From Perca fluviatilis (taxonomy: Eukaryota > Chordata > Actinopteri > Perciformes > Percidae): a stretch of 64,000 bases of DNA. Below are positions 34,103-45,328 of this stretch, piece after piece. Location of the stretch: NCBI RefSeq assembly GCF_010015445.1, contig NC_053132.1, forward strand, positions 33,258,501-33,322,500. Reading direction: 5' to 3'. The position numbers and the translations under genes were made by a program. Each line of letters starts with the position of its first letter. Position 1 is the stretch's first letter. Under the pieces are notes generated by a model. The model was given only the letters and a program-made list of their open reading frames with translations, did no database searches and had not been told where the DNA came from.

Positions 34103-34482
34103 GCTGTCCTCAATTTAGGTCATCGTGTCATCTCATCTGCGGTTTTTCCTGCATCTACCGTGTGTGATTGTGTGTGTGTGTCTGTGTGTGTGTGTCTGTG
34201 TGTGTGTGTCTGTGCGCGTCACTCTCTCTCTGTCCGTCCGTCGGTCTCTCCCTCCGTGTGCCTGATTGCGTGTCTCGCTGTGAGAAGTCGAGACAGCCAA
34301 AATCACCATGAACCTGGGTGTTTTATTTTGAAATGTGTTTTATTTTGGTAAAACATCCGGCTGCTCTGTGGTCTTCCTGTTGGCCCACTGCAGCGCGCGG
34401 GCCAACACGGACACTCATGGGCAGCGAAATAAAAATAGCTGCGCTACGCTGCTATACGCGACGCTTACGTGCCGGTTTGTTT
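33943..34482. mobile_element. Candidate imperfect-TIR element containing microsatellites
   Basis: CGTAAGTGTCACGTATAACC and the following CGCGTAGCGTAG (about 33949-33980) pair on the opposite strand with GCGCTACGCTGCTATACGCG and ACGCTTACG (about 34440-34468), some 40 bp of imperfect inverted similarity. Both arms are rich in CG dinucleotides, unlike the surroundings. The interior holds (CT)n and TG-rich tracts. No target duplication was defined. Confidence 0.45.
34065..34098. repeat. (CT)n microsatellite
   Basis: Pyrimidine dinucleotide run of about 34 bp. Confidence 0.93.
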
Positions 34483-34565
34483 CCGCTGTTAGGTTCCAGA
34501 AGATCCAGGTCTAAAGGGACCCCCCTAATCCTGCTCTATATTTAAACAAGCTCTGATTAATTAAC

Positions 34566-34577
34566 GCACACACACAA

Positions 34578-34615
<38 letters not shown>
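34566..34615. repeat. (CA)n microsatellite, interrupted
   Basis: CA run with two short interruptions near its start. Confidence 0.93.
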
Positions 34616-34617
<2 letters not shown>

Positions 34618-35224
34618 TTGTCTCTGTCAGTATGTCTCCACAGAGAGGCAAACAGCAGACAACCTCCATGATCACCAAACACTCCTCTCGTTTCTTCCCC
34701 AGAGCGTTGTGACTTTTTCTCTATGTATCTGTTTTTCTTTGTCTTACCTTAGTCTCTCCCTCCCACACACGTATTTCATCTCACTTACACTATCATGGCT
34801 GAAACAAAGCAGGGAAAGAAAGAAATGGTAATCTTTCCTTCCCCTCCTCCCCCTTTTCTTTATTTCCTGTTGTCCTCTCTGACTCCCCAACAATGAATTA
34901 AACATCAGGACGGAGTCTGCACTTTTGCCCCTGCTGCTGACGGGACATTGGACCCACTTTGTGTGTGCAGAGAGAGATTTCATGCAAGAAAAAAGGAGAA
35001 ATTAAGTTGAAGAAGAGGAGGTCATTTCTACTACTATGGATTGCCATGAATTTTCATTCAGTTGTCATGTATCCTGTGAAATATCTGGGTATAGCTTACA
35101 GTTGGTGTATCTTTTTCTAGCTAGCTTACAGCTAACATCTGTACAGTTGTTTGAGGAAAATCAATTTTGTACGATCAAATTTGCACAATTGATGTGAGGC
35201 GAAAATTCTTCTCACCTTAAGTCT
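34616..35224. other. Unassigned sequence
   Basis: Pyrimidine-rich near 34690-34870; no gene recognised. Confidence 0.5.
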
Positions 35225-35445
35225 TGTCATTAGGTCATAAACCAAAGTAGTTGACTTTTCATCTGACACCATTATCAGGCCAAGTCCTTGGGATTGCTCA
35301 TTTGGGGTTCATGTATGTCTGCATCAAATTGTATGATAATCCATCCAATAGTGTAGTCAAGATATTTCACTTGGACCAAAGTGGTGGACCAACTGATCTC
35401 GTCATACAGACTCACACCACTACTGTGGCTAAAATCAACTGAAAA
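35225..35445. repeat. Interspersed repeat, class unknown
   Basis: Blocks such as ATAATCCATCCAATAGTGTA and GGACCAAAGTGGTGGACCAA belong to a repeat I recall from many percomorph genomes. I cannot place its class or exact limits. Confidence 0.5.
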
Positions 35446-35875
35446 ATATTGAAAACTAAACAGCACAAGTTAGTACTGCACACGGGCATGGTAAAATTCT
35501 AACTACATCAGTACAAAAACAACTAAAGAGTCCATTGGGCCTCTAATAAAGCCATTATAGAGAGTAAATGATAGCAGCCATTAACCCTGTACCAGCAGGC
35601 CCAATGATCTCTCTCGCTATTCCCACATTAAAATTTACTGTCGTCCTAAATGGCACAATGATACTTAAATGCCAAGCTAACACATGGTGATGAAGAGAAA
35701 GGTTTGGCTTGTGGGGAGAGAAAAGTAAAAGTGTTGTCCCAGTCTTGATTTTGGGTTTATGTAGTTAACTTCAGAATTTTATTGTGAAAGGAGACTGCAC
35801 CCCAACAGTCCTGAATTATCCACTGGTGGTGATGTTCAACACGGCTTTTAGTGTCCTTCCAGGCAGGGAATCACC

Positions 35876-35881
<6 letters not shown>
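35446..35881. other. Unassigned sequence
   Basis: No gene or repeat recognised. Confidence 0.5.

Positions 35882-35928
<47 letters not shown>
35882..35928. repeat. (TG)n microsatellite
   Basis: 47-bp pure dinucleotide run. Confidence 0.97.
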
Positions 35929-35931
<3 letters not shown>

Positions 35932-36145
35932 GAGGTTTGCCTCCGCCCAATCCTGCGTACCTGTGAGTAGAGGTGATCACGTGTGTGCCCCAGGTTTCTA
36001 TCAAAGGCAGATAATGCTTGCTGCTGTCCTATTAGCTGTGGCCTGAAGCTGAGTGCTGAGATAATTGAACTTATTAGCCTACTCCCTCTTAGCCAGCACA
36101 GAGCTTGAGGTCTGCCAGATTTAACCTTGCGCACATACTCACTCA

Positions 36146-36148
<3 letters not shown>

Positions 36149-36214
<66 letters not shown>
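36149..36214. repeat. (TG)n microsatellite
   Basis: 66-bp pure dinucleotide run, about 220 bp from the previous TG tract. Confidence 0.97.
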
Positions 36215-36215
<1 letters not shown>

Positions 36216-38482
36216 AAGGATCATCTCTACTGCAGGATGTGAGTGTGTAAACTTTCAGAACCACATCAATAAGCAACACTTTTGCACTGGGTATATTTTG
36301 AGCTGTTACTGTCTACTGTTAAGTAGAAACCAATAGGTTTGGTGCTTACGTGGGTATTGCCACCCATGCCTACATGTAGCATAAATATGTAGGCAGAAGT
36401 TACATTAAACATGCATGTTTGAAATTTATATTTATTCTAAAATCACATCCAATTTGATGCAAGCAACAACAAAAAACACTGTAGTAGCACTAACATAGTT
36501 TTGACTGGTCTGAAAGATATCATATAATATTGTAAGGATGCCATAACTGTATAATTTGTTATGTGGTCATTATTTAGAGCATGCTAATGCATAGCTTATG
36601 AGGTTATTTAAATTTCCCACCAGATCCATCTAACATTGGGATGAGGTTTCTTGAAACTGAAATGCACATGTGCCATATTCACATTATTCAATCAAAAAAA
36701 AATGTAATTTTAAATTAATTGTAAAATTGAAATGTAACCCCCTTCAGCTCCTTCAACATGATTCATCATCAAGCAGAATGTGACCATGAGACTGGCACAC
36801 AACAGCCAAGTCTCAGCGAAAAGAGACCACAGCTCCCGACATCTCGCTGGAAACACAGACAGAGGCACAGAGGCCACCGAGCTCCCTCTCCTGCACACTG
36901 GCCAGCAGGAGGCCCAGCAGAGAAGATGCAGTCGGTGTTCAATTCCTCCACGCTTGCCTCGGTAGCCCCTTTGATGTAGAGGAGAGTCCTCTGTCTCCTG
37001 GTGTTTCATCTCTGGGCCACGTGGGGAGATCACTAAACTAGTTTAGAATGGCAAGGCAAGCCTGAAGACAACAACACAAGTCTGTCTTACAGTAGTTCTC
37101 CCCCTTTTTCTCACCAGCGTCCAGAGGATGTGTGGAGCATAGATACTAAACAGTAGATAGTAGATATGACATGTCATTCTGACTTGCCATTCTAAATGGA
37201 ACCATATGGCAGCCATTTTACCTTGGTCAAGTTTTAGATTTGCTGCAATTGAAGCCGATGGTGAAAGAGTCTCATGTTGTCTTTATAATCCTTATTTCTC
37301 TATCTATACATCAATACTGTTTTCTATTCAAAGTAATGAGCATACGACACCTGTGCCTGTCTAGAATTAACCAAAAAAACAAAAGATTTGGATAGAATTT
37401 TGATTATTATACTGTAGCTCCAAGAAAACAAATTATGCATTTAATAATAAAGGTAATCACATAATTGTGCAATTATAGCAGACAATCATTTTATTTTTAT
37501 AGTTGCCCTTCACTTAATATGTAAGAACTGTCTTTGGTATTATGAATGGCTAATATATGACATTTAGCAGTCTTGTTTTGTAGACATCTTTAATAGATTC
37601 AGTGTTTTGGCCTATTGGCAGGCAATTACAATCAGACACAGAGAGAAACAACCTACTGTAATATATTATTATATATTTATTAATGTCGTAAATTGTACAT
37701 AATATATAACCAACTTATAAGACATATTATTTCCCATAAACCCCGTCACTTCTTCTCAACTGGCATTGGGTTTGTTTTGATGAGGAGGTTGAAGAGCCTT
37801 CCAACTGTTTGGAAAGGCTAATGCCTTCAGCAGAACTCCAACTGGACTTGTCTTATTAATTGTCTTTCATTGTTATTGCGGTAAATACATTTACGGTAAT
37901 ACTGTGGAGAAATCGTAGGAGTTTTGACCTGAATTGCTGAAGTACAAACTGGATTACTTTACCTGATCAAGACATGGTTTACTTTTCATTTGCTTTGCTA
38001 AAAGGAATTTCATGTAAAGGCATGAGGTAAGCTGACAATAAGTGATGTTAAAATATGATGAGTGATTGCAGGATCCAACGTGGCTAATTTTGGGATAGCT
38101 AAATGTGAGCAGAAAGTTAAATGTGACCTCTTACTGATTGTGTTGTCAGTAAGTGTTCTGTGTTAGGATGTGGTTAACGTTACTGTTGTGTTGATTTGCC
38201 TGGGCTTCACTCTTTGTGTAAATTGTAATACTGCTGGCTGGATTTCTCTTGAAATATTATGAAATGTGATTTAGCAGTGAAGAAGAGCACTTCTCCTTGC
38301 TGTTAACACGTATGTTTACACTTGATTGGCATGGAATCTTTTGCTTGGCGGCCAAATGTTAGGGTAATGTTAATAACTTATGATGTTAACTGAACGTTAC
38401 CTTTGAGCTCAGTTTGCGTAGCTAACAAAACAATGTTTGCGGGTTATAAATTATCTGTTAAATAGAAAAATGCTGTTGAGAG
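36215..38482. other. No gene recognised, 36.2-38.5 kb
   Basis: Mostly AT-rich, with a GC-richer patch at 36740-37030. Open frames in that patch overlap on both strands and have no motif or matching splice sites, so none is called. Confidence 0.5.
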
Positions 38483-39500
38483 TGTTGATCCCTAACCTGG
38501 TGGTCACGGTGGTAGCAAGTAGTTAGTCCTGTCTGCGCTGTGATGAAAAATAGAAGAAACATACACGTTGATCTGGTGTTGACTTCACGGCAGCAGGATT
38601 TTTTCTTCCTCTGTGCGTGCGAGCAGTACTATTCTCTTAGCCTGGGTAAACCCTGACGACCTTCTGGCAAATTTGAGATTTGCTCTGCAGGTCAGTCTGG
38701 CGAAGAGCCCATTCAAACCCATTTCCAATGTCCTCAAAATTGAGGCACCAATCACAAACGCTGAGGCGGGCTTTACGCGACGAGGATAGCGCAGCGACGG
38801 CGAGCAGCTTTTTGTTTACATTTAACATGACGGCTACCGAAGCCGTGCTTCACCATGCCCAGGGCTCGGTAGGTCAGTCTGACATATGCCGATTTTATAC
38901 CGGTCAATGCTATAATTAACTGACAACAGAAGTTATACGAGTTACAGTTCTCAAGGACGCACGCACACACGGACAGAGACACAGTCTCTTTCTCCTTTCT
39001 CTCAACTTCTCCGCCGTGTGGTGGTACTGCCCCTTCGGTGTGGCAGCGTGTCTGCGCTATTCTTGCACATGTAGGGAGCCTCGTGACTTAACCTGCAACA
39101 TATTAGCTGTTTGGAAATTCTTCAGCGTGTGTACAGAAGATAACAAGTTAGCAATATGCAACACCTGCAAGGAGACAGTAGGGCGTGGAGGGACCACACC
39201 AAGAACCAGAATCACATTTGTTTTGTTGGATATTGGATGTGAAAAGCGTCACCCGGATCGTTGGTCTGATTGGTTGAAGGACTATCCAATGAGCCCAGAG
39301 GCATTTGAGCGGCGTCCGTTGGTGACGCCCCTTTGGAAATGAACTGTCAATGAACCTTTCCCAGCCCCACTCTCAGTTACAGCTGAGAAGGGTCTGGTGT
39401 TAACCAGGCTACTATTCTCTATCACCCAAGCGCAATGTGCCACCTAGAGGTCAGAATGTGAACTAGTAATATTAAACTAGTAACAGAAGTCAATTAAAAT
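38483..39500 (-). repeat. Candidate gypsy 3' LTR, interrupted
   Basis: The plus-strand start TGTTGATCCCTAACCTGGTG resembles the 5' LTR end at 45081 (TGTTGCCTCCCTAAACTGGT). Similarity fades after about 35 bp, so this is tentative. The region is split by the element at 38638-39411. Confidence 0.4.
38638..39411. mobile_element. 774-bp TIR element with 9-bp target duplication
   Basis: CTATTCTCT flanks both ends exactly (38629-38637 and 39412-39420). The ends TAGCCTGG are inverted copies followed by imperfectly matching TAA and CC/TTCT blocks. A 9-bp duplication is typical of Mutator-like elements and occurs in a few other groups. No transposase frame was recognised; the open frames inside are short and motif-free. 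Confidence 0.8.
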
Positions 39501-39571
39501 AAATTATCAATAATAAAAAAATAATAATAAGGGGTGTTTGTTTTTTCTCTTATTTTAATTCTATGACTTAG

Positions 39572-39723
39572 TTAGCTGTTAAAAGAATGTCTCCTGACAT
39601 GTGTTATCTTTCTGTGTCTATATCTTAGTGTATGAGAGGTCTGAGACTGGATGGGGTAGCGGAAGGGGACAAAATTTTGAGGCACTGCAAGGGTTTGGTT
39701 GCATAAGAGGGTGTTCACATCTG
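39572..39723 (-). pseudogene. Gypsy pol C-terminal tail beyond the Harbinger
   Basis: Reading leftward from 39723, the frame gives DVNTLLCNQTLAVPQNFVPF and ends at a stop near 39572. Removing the Harbinger plus three bases joins this frame to the tail frame that ends at 41415. The link supports insertion of the Harbinger into an existing pol gene. Confidence 0.6.
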
Positions 39724-40279
39724 GGGTCTCATTTATAAAACTGTGCGTAGGATCCTTACTATAAGTGTACGTGTGCCCAAAAGCCCAAATTGGCGTACGC
39801 CGAAAAAAAGTCAGATTTATAAAACCGTGTGTACGCACACCTGTAAGCAATATTCCCTTTATAAGTCACAGATTGCCGACAAGTGTGCGTACGTGGATCA
39901 GCCTCTTATCCCGTCCTGTACACGCCCATTTTGAACCATAAATCGTCAATGCAAAGCACCTCGTCAATGCTGATCAGTATATGAATGACACTGGCAGTTG
40001 TTCTTTCGTTACACCGAATCATGACGAATCATGACGACTGGCGGAGAAAAAGCATAAAAACTCTCAGACGCTCGGGAATTGCTGCCAATTGAATTATAAT
40101 TTCGGCCTGTTATCGCACAGTGTAGCGAAACCGGATCTATAGACTACCTTTATTAATAAAATCTTCCAAAACGGCAGGCATTACGGCACTCGGGGACAGC
40201 TTCAATATACCAGACGTATATAATAAGATTTAACAGAACTATATATAATATCCAAACAAGCCTTAGTGATAAAGTTGAT

Positions 40280-40306
40280 TATATATATATATATATATAT
40301 ATATAT
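40280..40306. repeat. (TA)n microsatellite
   Basis: AT dinucleotide run inside the Harbinger element. Confidence 0.95.
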
Positions 40307-40319
40307 CTATAATATTTAT

Positions 40320-40646
40320 TTAAAAAAAATATTTAGCTGTCTGACATTTCCCTCTGGAAATAGCCGGATTCCCCCAGAGTGGCGAGGACCTGTATTTGGA
40401 CCGGGATATGGCACGGTTCCGGTGCGTTACTGGACCCAATTCAGTACATAGATTCAAGAGCGCAGCTTTAGGGAATTTAAATCGGCATATTAGCCAGTCA
40501 TCGTCATGGTCCCTGAAGTTTCTTCCTCTCCTGTTTCTTCCATTGGGGGTTAGTCCTCCTGCAGGGCCAGCAGTGCCATCATGCAGCATTACGCACGGGT
40601 TCACCGCAGTATTTATATGTTTACAACCATTTGTGATTGTTAACAC
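40320..40646 (-). pseudogene. Harbinger transposase N-terminal fragment
   Basis: The minus-strand frame includes DDDWLICRFKFPKAALLNLC and TELGPVTHRNRAIS, the N-terminal region of HARBI1-like transposases. It then drifts out of frame (YRSSPLWGNPA corresponds to the following VQVL..LGF-type segment). The DDE catalytic domain is not visible in the remaining sequence. The family normally cuts the element at its TIRs with a Myb-like partner; no partner gene was recognised here. Confidence 0.75.
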
Positions 40647-41414
40647 CTTGCCAAAATCACAGCATCAACTAGTGGTATCCTTCACTCTGAGATACAATTT
40701 GAAGACGAAACGTAGTAGGCAAACACACTTTTCTTCATGCAGGTTTTGTTATGAACACTATTAAAGTTCGGACTGATAACGAGGACATTAAGTGTAACGA
40801 TTGCGCAAGAGCTTAACAGCTGTATTTCCAGACTTTCCAGAATTTCATGATATATGCACAGTTTTAAAGACATATTTAGTTATTTACACTGTGTTCTGCA
40901 GTTATCTAATGGTTGGGCATTAATGCTATCCTGTATTCCATGCAGTCGGGCCATCTCCTCCTCCTGCGTGCCGTAGCGGACAATGTGACGGCGAGACAGC
41001 GCCGATTGAATATTAAGAACACATTTTTATTTAAGATTTGAGTTGAAGGTGTTTATGGAACAGTTATCACTCAGTACAAGCGCAAATAACACTGCTGGAT
41101 TTCATCTTCATGGTAAAGTGGATGATATGGAGTGAAAGAATGTGCGTGAGGCATCAATACTAGAAAATATTACGAGTAATCGTTATTCCTATTTACTTTC
41201 TGCAGTCTGACTTCAGTTCACCACCTCATCATCTGCGTCGCCAATTCCTATTTTGTCTCCATAATGTGCGTACGTATGGTTCAGAGTTTGCGTGGAGGAC
41301 CGCACATTCTCCCGTCAAGTTTGTTTTTTATAAATCACAACCTTTGCGTGGGACGTGGCGTACGCACATTTTCAGCCCCGTTTTGTGCGTACGCCAAGTT
41401 TATAAATGAGACCC

Positions 41415-43129
41415 GTGCACTCCTCTGCCGGTATGATGGTTGACCCAGAGTGTCGTTTGTGAATCTCCCTCTCCACTGGCATCTTCTCATTTCCTCTCTT
41501 TCTCCTATTTTCCCATCATCAATATCTTCTAATTGACCAGGAATGTTCACTTGATCAGGAATGTTCTCCAGCAACTCTGATCCATCCTGAGCCTCCTCCT
41601 TTTCCTGAGTCCTCTCAGCTTCCTGTCTGACAGGAGGGCAAAATTCTCTGGCTGTTGCATGGAGCTAATGCTGATTTTGAGGATTCTGTTGTGGAATTAA
41701 AGGTCCTTGTTGCTGGGGCCTGACAAGTTTGTAAAATGGGATTCTGCTCCGGAGGTCATGATGGTAGGTATACTCCTCTTCCTCTTCAGAGCAATCTGCT
41801 ACTGGTCTGTTAGTGTCTCTTTCAGGTTGTCTTTGTCTTCTCCGTCTTGTCTTTTCTTCCACCGGAAGTTCTTCATCAAGGAGTAGGTCATTTACTGGCA
41901 GCAGAAGGTTTCTGTGAAGTACATGCAGGGACTTGCTACCTCTCTCTGGATGTACTTTATAGACTGGTCCATCTCCTAGCCTTTCCACCACGTGATGTAC
42001 AAATTTTTCCCAATAGGCGTGCAGTTTGCCTGGACCTCCTCTCTCCGAGAGACTTTTCACCAGTACCCTGTCACCTGGCTCAAGAGTGACCCCTCTCACG
42101 CTTCTATCTTACTGTTTTTTGCCTTTAGCTGAGGACATTTGGCTATTGTCGGCAGTGATTTGGTAAGCAGCTCTCATCCTTTCTGCCCACTTCTGTGCGA
42201 AGGTCTGATGGTTGCGTGCCTCAGTCTCTCTCCTGGGGCTAATGAGCAGGTTGATTAGTAACCGTGGAGCTCTGCCGTACAAGAGGAAGAATGGAGAGTA
42301 TCCAGTCCCTTCCTGCCTTGTGCAGTTGTAAGCATGCACGATATGAGGCAGATGACCTATCCATTCACTGTTCTTCTCCTCCTGTAGGGTGCGTAGCATT
42401 TGAAGAAGCGTGCGATTTAATCTTTCCACCGGGTTGCATTGTGGATGGTAAGGAGTAGTTCGTGAATGAGCAATTCATGCCAGTTGTTATAGCCTTTGGA
42501 ACAGATTATTCTCAAACTCATGTCCGTGATCTTGATGAAGCTTCTCTGGGTACCCAAATCGAGGTATAAAGTCCTGAAATATCTTTTTAGCTGCTGTTTT
42601 TTCCTGATTTGGTCCTTGTTGGGTACGCCTGGGCAAAGCGTGTAAAGTGGTCGACAATAACAACGATGTGCTCGTATCCTCCCTTGCATGACTCCAGGTG
42701 TAAATAATCAATACAGACTAACTCGAATGGTGCACTGGTTGTAACGGATCCCATTGGAGCCCTCTGTGGGACATTGTTTTTTTTTTGCTTGATGCAAGCA
42801 CATTTCTTTGTCACGTAGCCCACCCACCTGTGTCCCACAGCATTTAACCTAGCAGTACTCAGGATATATGTCATCGCATTATTATCTGTAAAGACCGGGA
42901 AGGTTGGGGCTGAATACAGATAATCCTGGAATTTGTCACAAGTTTACCGGAGTGTAGGTGATAATTCCTCTCGGCAGTGTCCTGGACCCATATCCGATAA
43001 CACGCAGTTTGTTGTCCTGGCATTGATACAATCCTGCTCCCAGGCCTTCATTTGATGCATCTGTATGCAATACAAATTGAAGATCGTTGTTGGGGTAGGC
43101 TGGGATGGGAGGGTTAGTCAGCATCTCTA
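41415..43129 (-). pseudogene. Gypsy RNase H, integrase and pol tail, broken
   Basis: From right to left: RNase H start PAYPNNDLQFVLHTDASNEG (Asp near 43070), then a gap and frame change. The integrase core follows with Asp in [10 protein letters not shown] (about 42691-42715), Asp in [10 protein letters not shown] (about 42511-42534) and Glu in [13 protein letters not shown] (42421-42429). The C-terminal [20 protein letters not shown] and VYKVHPERG segment (41900-42080) matches vertebrate gypsy integrases. The tail ends in TLGQPSYRQRSA at the Harbinger border. Stops and shifts separate at least five pieces (for example near 42100, 42430 and 42587). Confidence 0.85.
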
Positions 43130-43604
43130 CACTACGCTGTGTTTATTTTCATCACATCGATCACATTAAAACCTAGCAATGGGCAAGTCACACAACTCCT
43201 TCTCTCTACCGTTGGCACATGTATTTCTACACTCCCATGCTTTTGACTATTTATCTCCAAAAGACCTTCAATCCAACCTTCAAATTTACAATTGTCCCAA
43301 TAGCAGCTGTGATTTTGAGCGGAATGTCCAACTGTAGGGTTTCAAGGGGTTGGATTTAGGCATTTGGTAAGGTTTGTTCCACCCAAGACTTCCCCACCAT
43401 GCTAACCTGTGCCCTGCTATCCAGTAACACTTGAACTTTCACCTCATTTAGGTGAAAGCTGAGCATACATCTACCAGCAATCAACTTGGCTACATGTTTC
43501 CTCTTTGCTGTATGCTGTTGTTTGTGTGACTGGGTATCTGGCGGTGTTTTATCTTTAGGGCAGGAGTTTACTGTGACAGGTGACTCTTCACTTGCTAGGG
43601 TCAC
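43130..43604 (-). pseudogene. Gypsy aspartic protease, active-site mutated
   Basis: The motif reads VQVLLDSRAQVSMVGKSW, where DSG or DTG is required; Gly is replaced by Arg (about 43397-43435). Downstream PLETLQLDIPLKITAAIG and, in shifted frames, LPIARFNVIDV match the protease end. The next residues already belong to RNase H, so the reverse transcriptase between them is deleted. Confidence 0.8.
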
Positions 43605-43619
43605 TGTTGTTCCCTCCCC

Positions 43620-44954
43620 AGTGACCTCACTTGGTTTCCCGACGGATTGTTTTCAGGATGCAACAGATAGCTCTGTGTCCCTCATTTCCGCATTGAAAAC
43701 AGTGGGGGCAGCTGTCGTTTCCTTGTGCGAAACACTGCTGGCACCTCCGTTAAATTTCTGACTTGGCTGACTTCTTTGTGTGATGGAGTGACACAGGTAT
43801 TTTCTGGTGCTACACTCACTGTTGGTGTGAGAGCTTTATCTAGACTCCTGGCTAAAGATGAGACTTGTTCTGTTAGCTAATGTATAGCAGTGTGATTAGC
43901 TTGTACTTCTGCCTGCATTTGACAAGCATCCTGTCTGTCACTATCCTGCTGTGCTGCATTGACACTGACTGCTTTTTGTTTGTGTGTCTGTCCTAAATGG
44001 TTTTGTCTCTCTGTGTCCTCCCTAACTGACTGTGTTATCATCTCTAGAATGAAGTCATCAGTGATGCTCATGTTTGAGAGGTGTGGTTTGATATCTCGTC
44101 TGATGTGTGAGCATTTCTTGTTCATCCCTTGGTAAAGTGAAGGGAGAAACACTCCCTGCACTAGTTTACTGTCATACTAGAATCCCGAACTGTCTTCAGA
44201 AGTAAACAGTACCCACTATTTCAACCCCATTAGCCTGTACATAAACTGTTGTGGGCTTTCTTTGTCGTATTGTTCTTAAAACAATTCTGTACTGTTTTTA
44301 TCGCTAAGGTGTGCCCTGATAAAACGCTTCAGAAGCTCGCCTAAAGTCAGGCCATCTTTGGTAATGAGCATGTCTTTGAAGGTGCCAGGCTTAATTATCT
44401 TTAGCACTGTTCTAATGATCTCAGCCTCTGTAAAACTTTTAGCTAGCCCTTCATCAATTTGTTTACACAGATTGTTAAAAGTCAAATCTGAATCAGAAAT
44501 CTGGCCACCGTGAATCTTAAATTATCTACAAGGCAATAACGCTGCAACATCTCTCAGTTTTACCAAACCAGTTACCTGATCAGCAACATCTGGTGTGGGT
44601 GCTGTCTTACTCATGCACTGGTTCAGTCACCGACACTGGATCAGTGTCTTCTTCATCAGATGCTTGACCATGTCTATCAATTGTCTGAGGTGCTTGCAGT
44701 TCATCAATGAGGTCATGGAAAGCAAGCAGGCGAGCCATCCCTTGGTCTTCAAGACTCCTCAGTTGTATACTTCTCAAAAATTCAACAATGAAGTCAAAGA
44801 GTTCCACATGAGTCGCTTCCACGCCTGGCAATTCTTCTTCCTCCACACCTTGGCATTCTGTTGCAAGCTTGTAGAGTAGGTCTGTATTGGCAGAGCTGGT
44901 CAGCTGATGAAGCTGGTGCTGGATCTCCCATCGCAGTTCTCATAGAGCGGCCAT
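43620..44954 (-). pseudogene. Gypsy gag with zinc knuckle, broken
   Basis: A candidate start ATG at 44954-44952 is followed after four codons by TGA (44942-44940). The frame then reads WEIQHQLHQLTSSANTDLLY and EEEELPGVEATHVELFDFIV. Later pieces include FNNLCKQIDEGLAKSFTEAE and LVQGVFLPSLYQGMN-like sequence (44100-44485). A CX2CX4HX4C zinc knuckle, CFQCGNEGHRAICC, lies at 43660-43701 in another frame. Gag would build the particle and bind element RNA through the knuckle. Several frameshifts make it inactive. Confidence 0.8.
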
Positions 44955-45058
44955 CTCTGGATACCTGAAGTCTGTTGCTTAGTTCACTGGCTCAGAAAAC
45001 AGGAAATCAAGATCCCATAGTTCTTCAATGATTAGCACCTGTCCACCAGGAAGCGCTA

Positions 45059-45076
45059 ATCCCGGACGAGTCCCCA
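45059..45076 (-). promoter_or_regulatory. Candidate primer binding site, tRNA-Pro type
   Basis: The minus strand reads TGGGGACTCGTCCGGGAT, which resembles the 18-base tRNA-Pro site TGGGGGCTCGTCCGGGAT with one G changed to A. It lies four bases from the presumed LTR end and about 105 bp upstream of the gag start. Confidence 0.75.
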
Positions 45077-45080
45077 AAAT

Positions 45081-45320
45081 TGTTGCCTCCCTAAACTGGT
45101 GGTCAGGGTTAAGGAGAGAAGTGTGCTGCCCATAGGTGGTGTTTGTAAACAGTACCCAGGTAATATGGCGGACAGTTATCCCATTAGTTATGACATCATG
45201 TCACATCTATTGTTTTATATGTATGGTGTGAGGAACAGACTGAGCTACAGCCTACTGAAACTTCATTAGTCATATTTCTCTCTGAAGCTCTAAAAATATA
45301 TTTTACATAAGCACCTATTC
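45081..45320 (-). repeat. Candidate gypsy 5' LTR
   Basis: It starts in plus orientation with TGTTGCC (the reverse of a CA end). On the minus strand there is a CATATAAAAC TATA-like box about 140 bp upstream of the LTR end. The far boundary is unknown; the next element begins at 45329. Confidence 0.5.
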
Positions 45321-45328
45321 TAATAAAG

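Larger units (their letters stand above)
39724..41414 (-). mobile_element. PIF/Harbinger transposon, defective
   Basis: Inverted ends GGGTCTCATTTATAAA stand at 39724 and 41414. The flanking triplets CTG (39721-39723) and GTG (41415-41417) fit a 3-bp duplication with one mismatch. Both subterminal regions carry many palindromic GTGCGTACGC-type words, likely transposase sites. A transposase relic lies on the minus strand. A (TA)n run at 40280-40306 is internal. The length of 1.7 kb is short for an autonomous Harbinger, which carries two genes. Confidence 0.82.
38483..45320 (-). mobile_element. Ty3/gypsy LTR retrotransposon, reversed, twice interrupted
   Basis: On the minus strand the order is LTR-like end, tRNA-Pro-type primer site, gag, protease, RNase H, integrase, pol tail and a second LTR-like end. 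The reverse transcriptase is missing. A Harbinger element sits in the pol tail and a 774-bp element in the presumed 3' LTR. The outer limits are approximate: the two LTR-like ends share only about 26 clear bases (around CTGACCACCAG and TTAGGGA). Confidence 0.75.

Noticed and set aside
36710..37033. Overlapping frames on both strands in a GC-richer patch, possible exon
   Set aside because: Four frames are open at once, none with recognisable domains or convincing splice borders.
43486..43761. Plus-strand 91-codon frame
   Set aside because: Antisense to the gypsy gag zinc knuckle and protease region.
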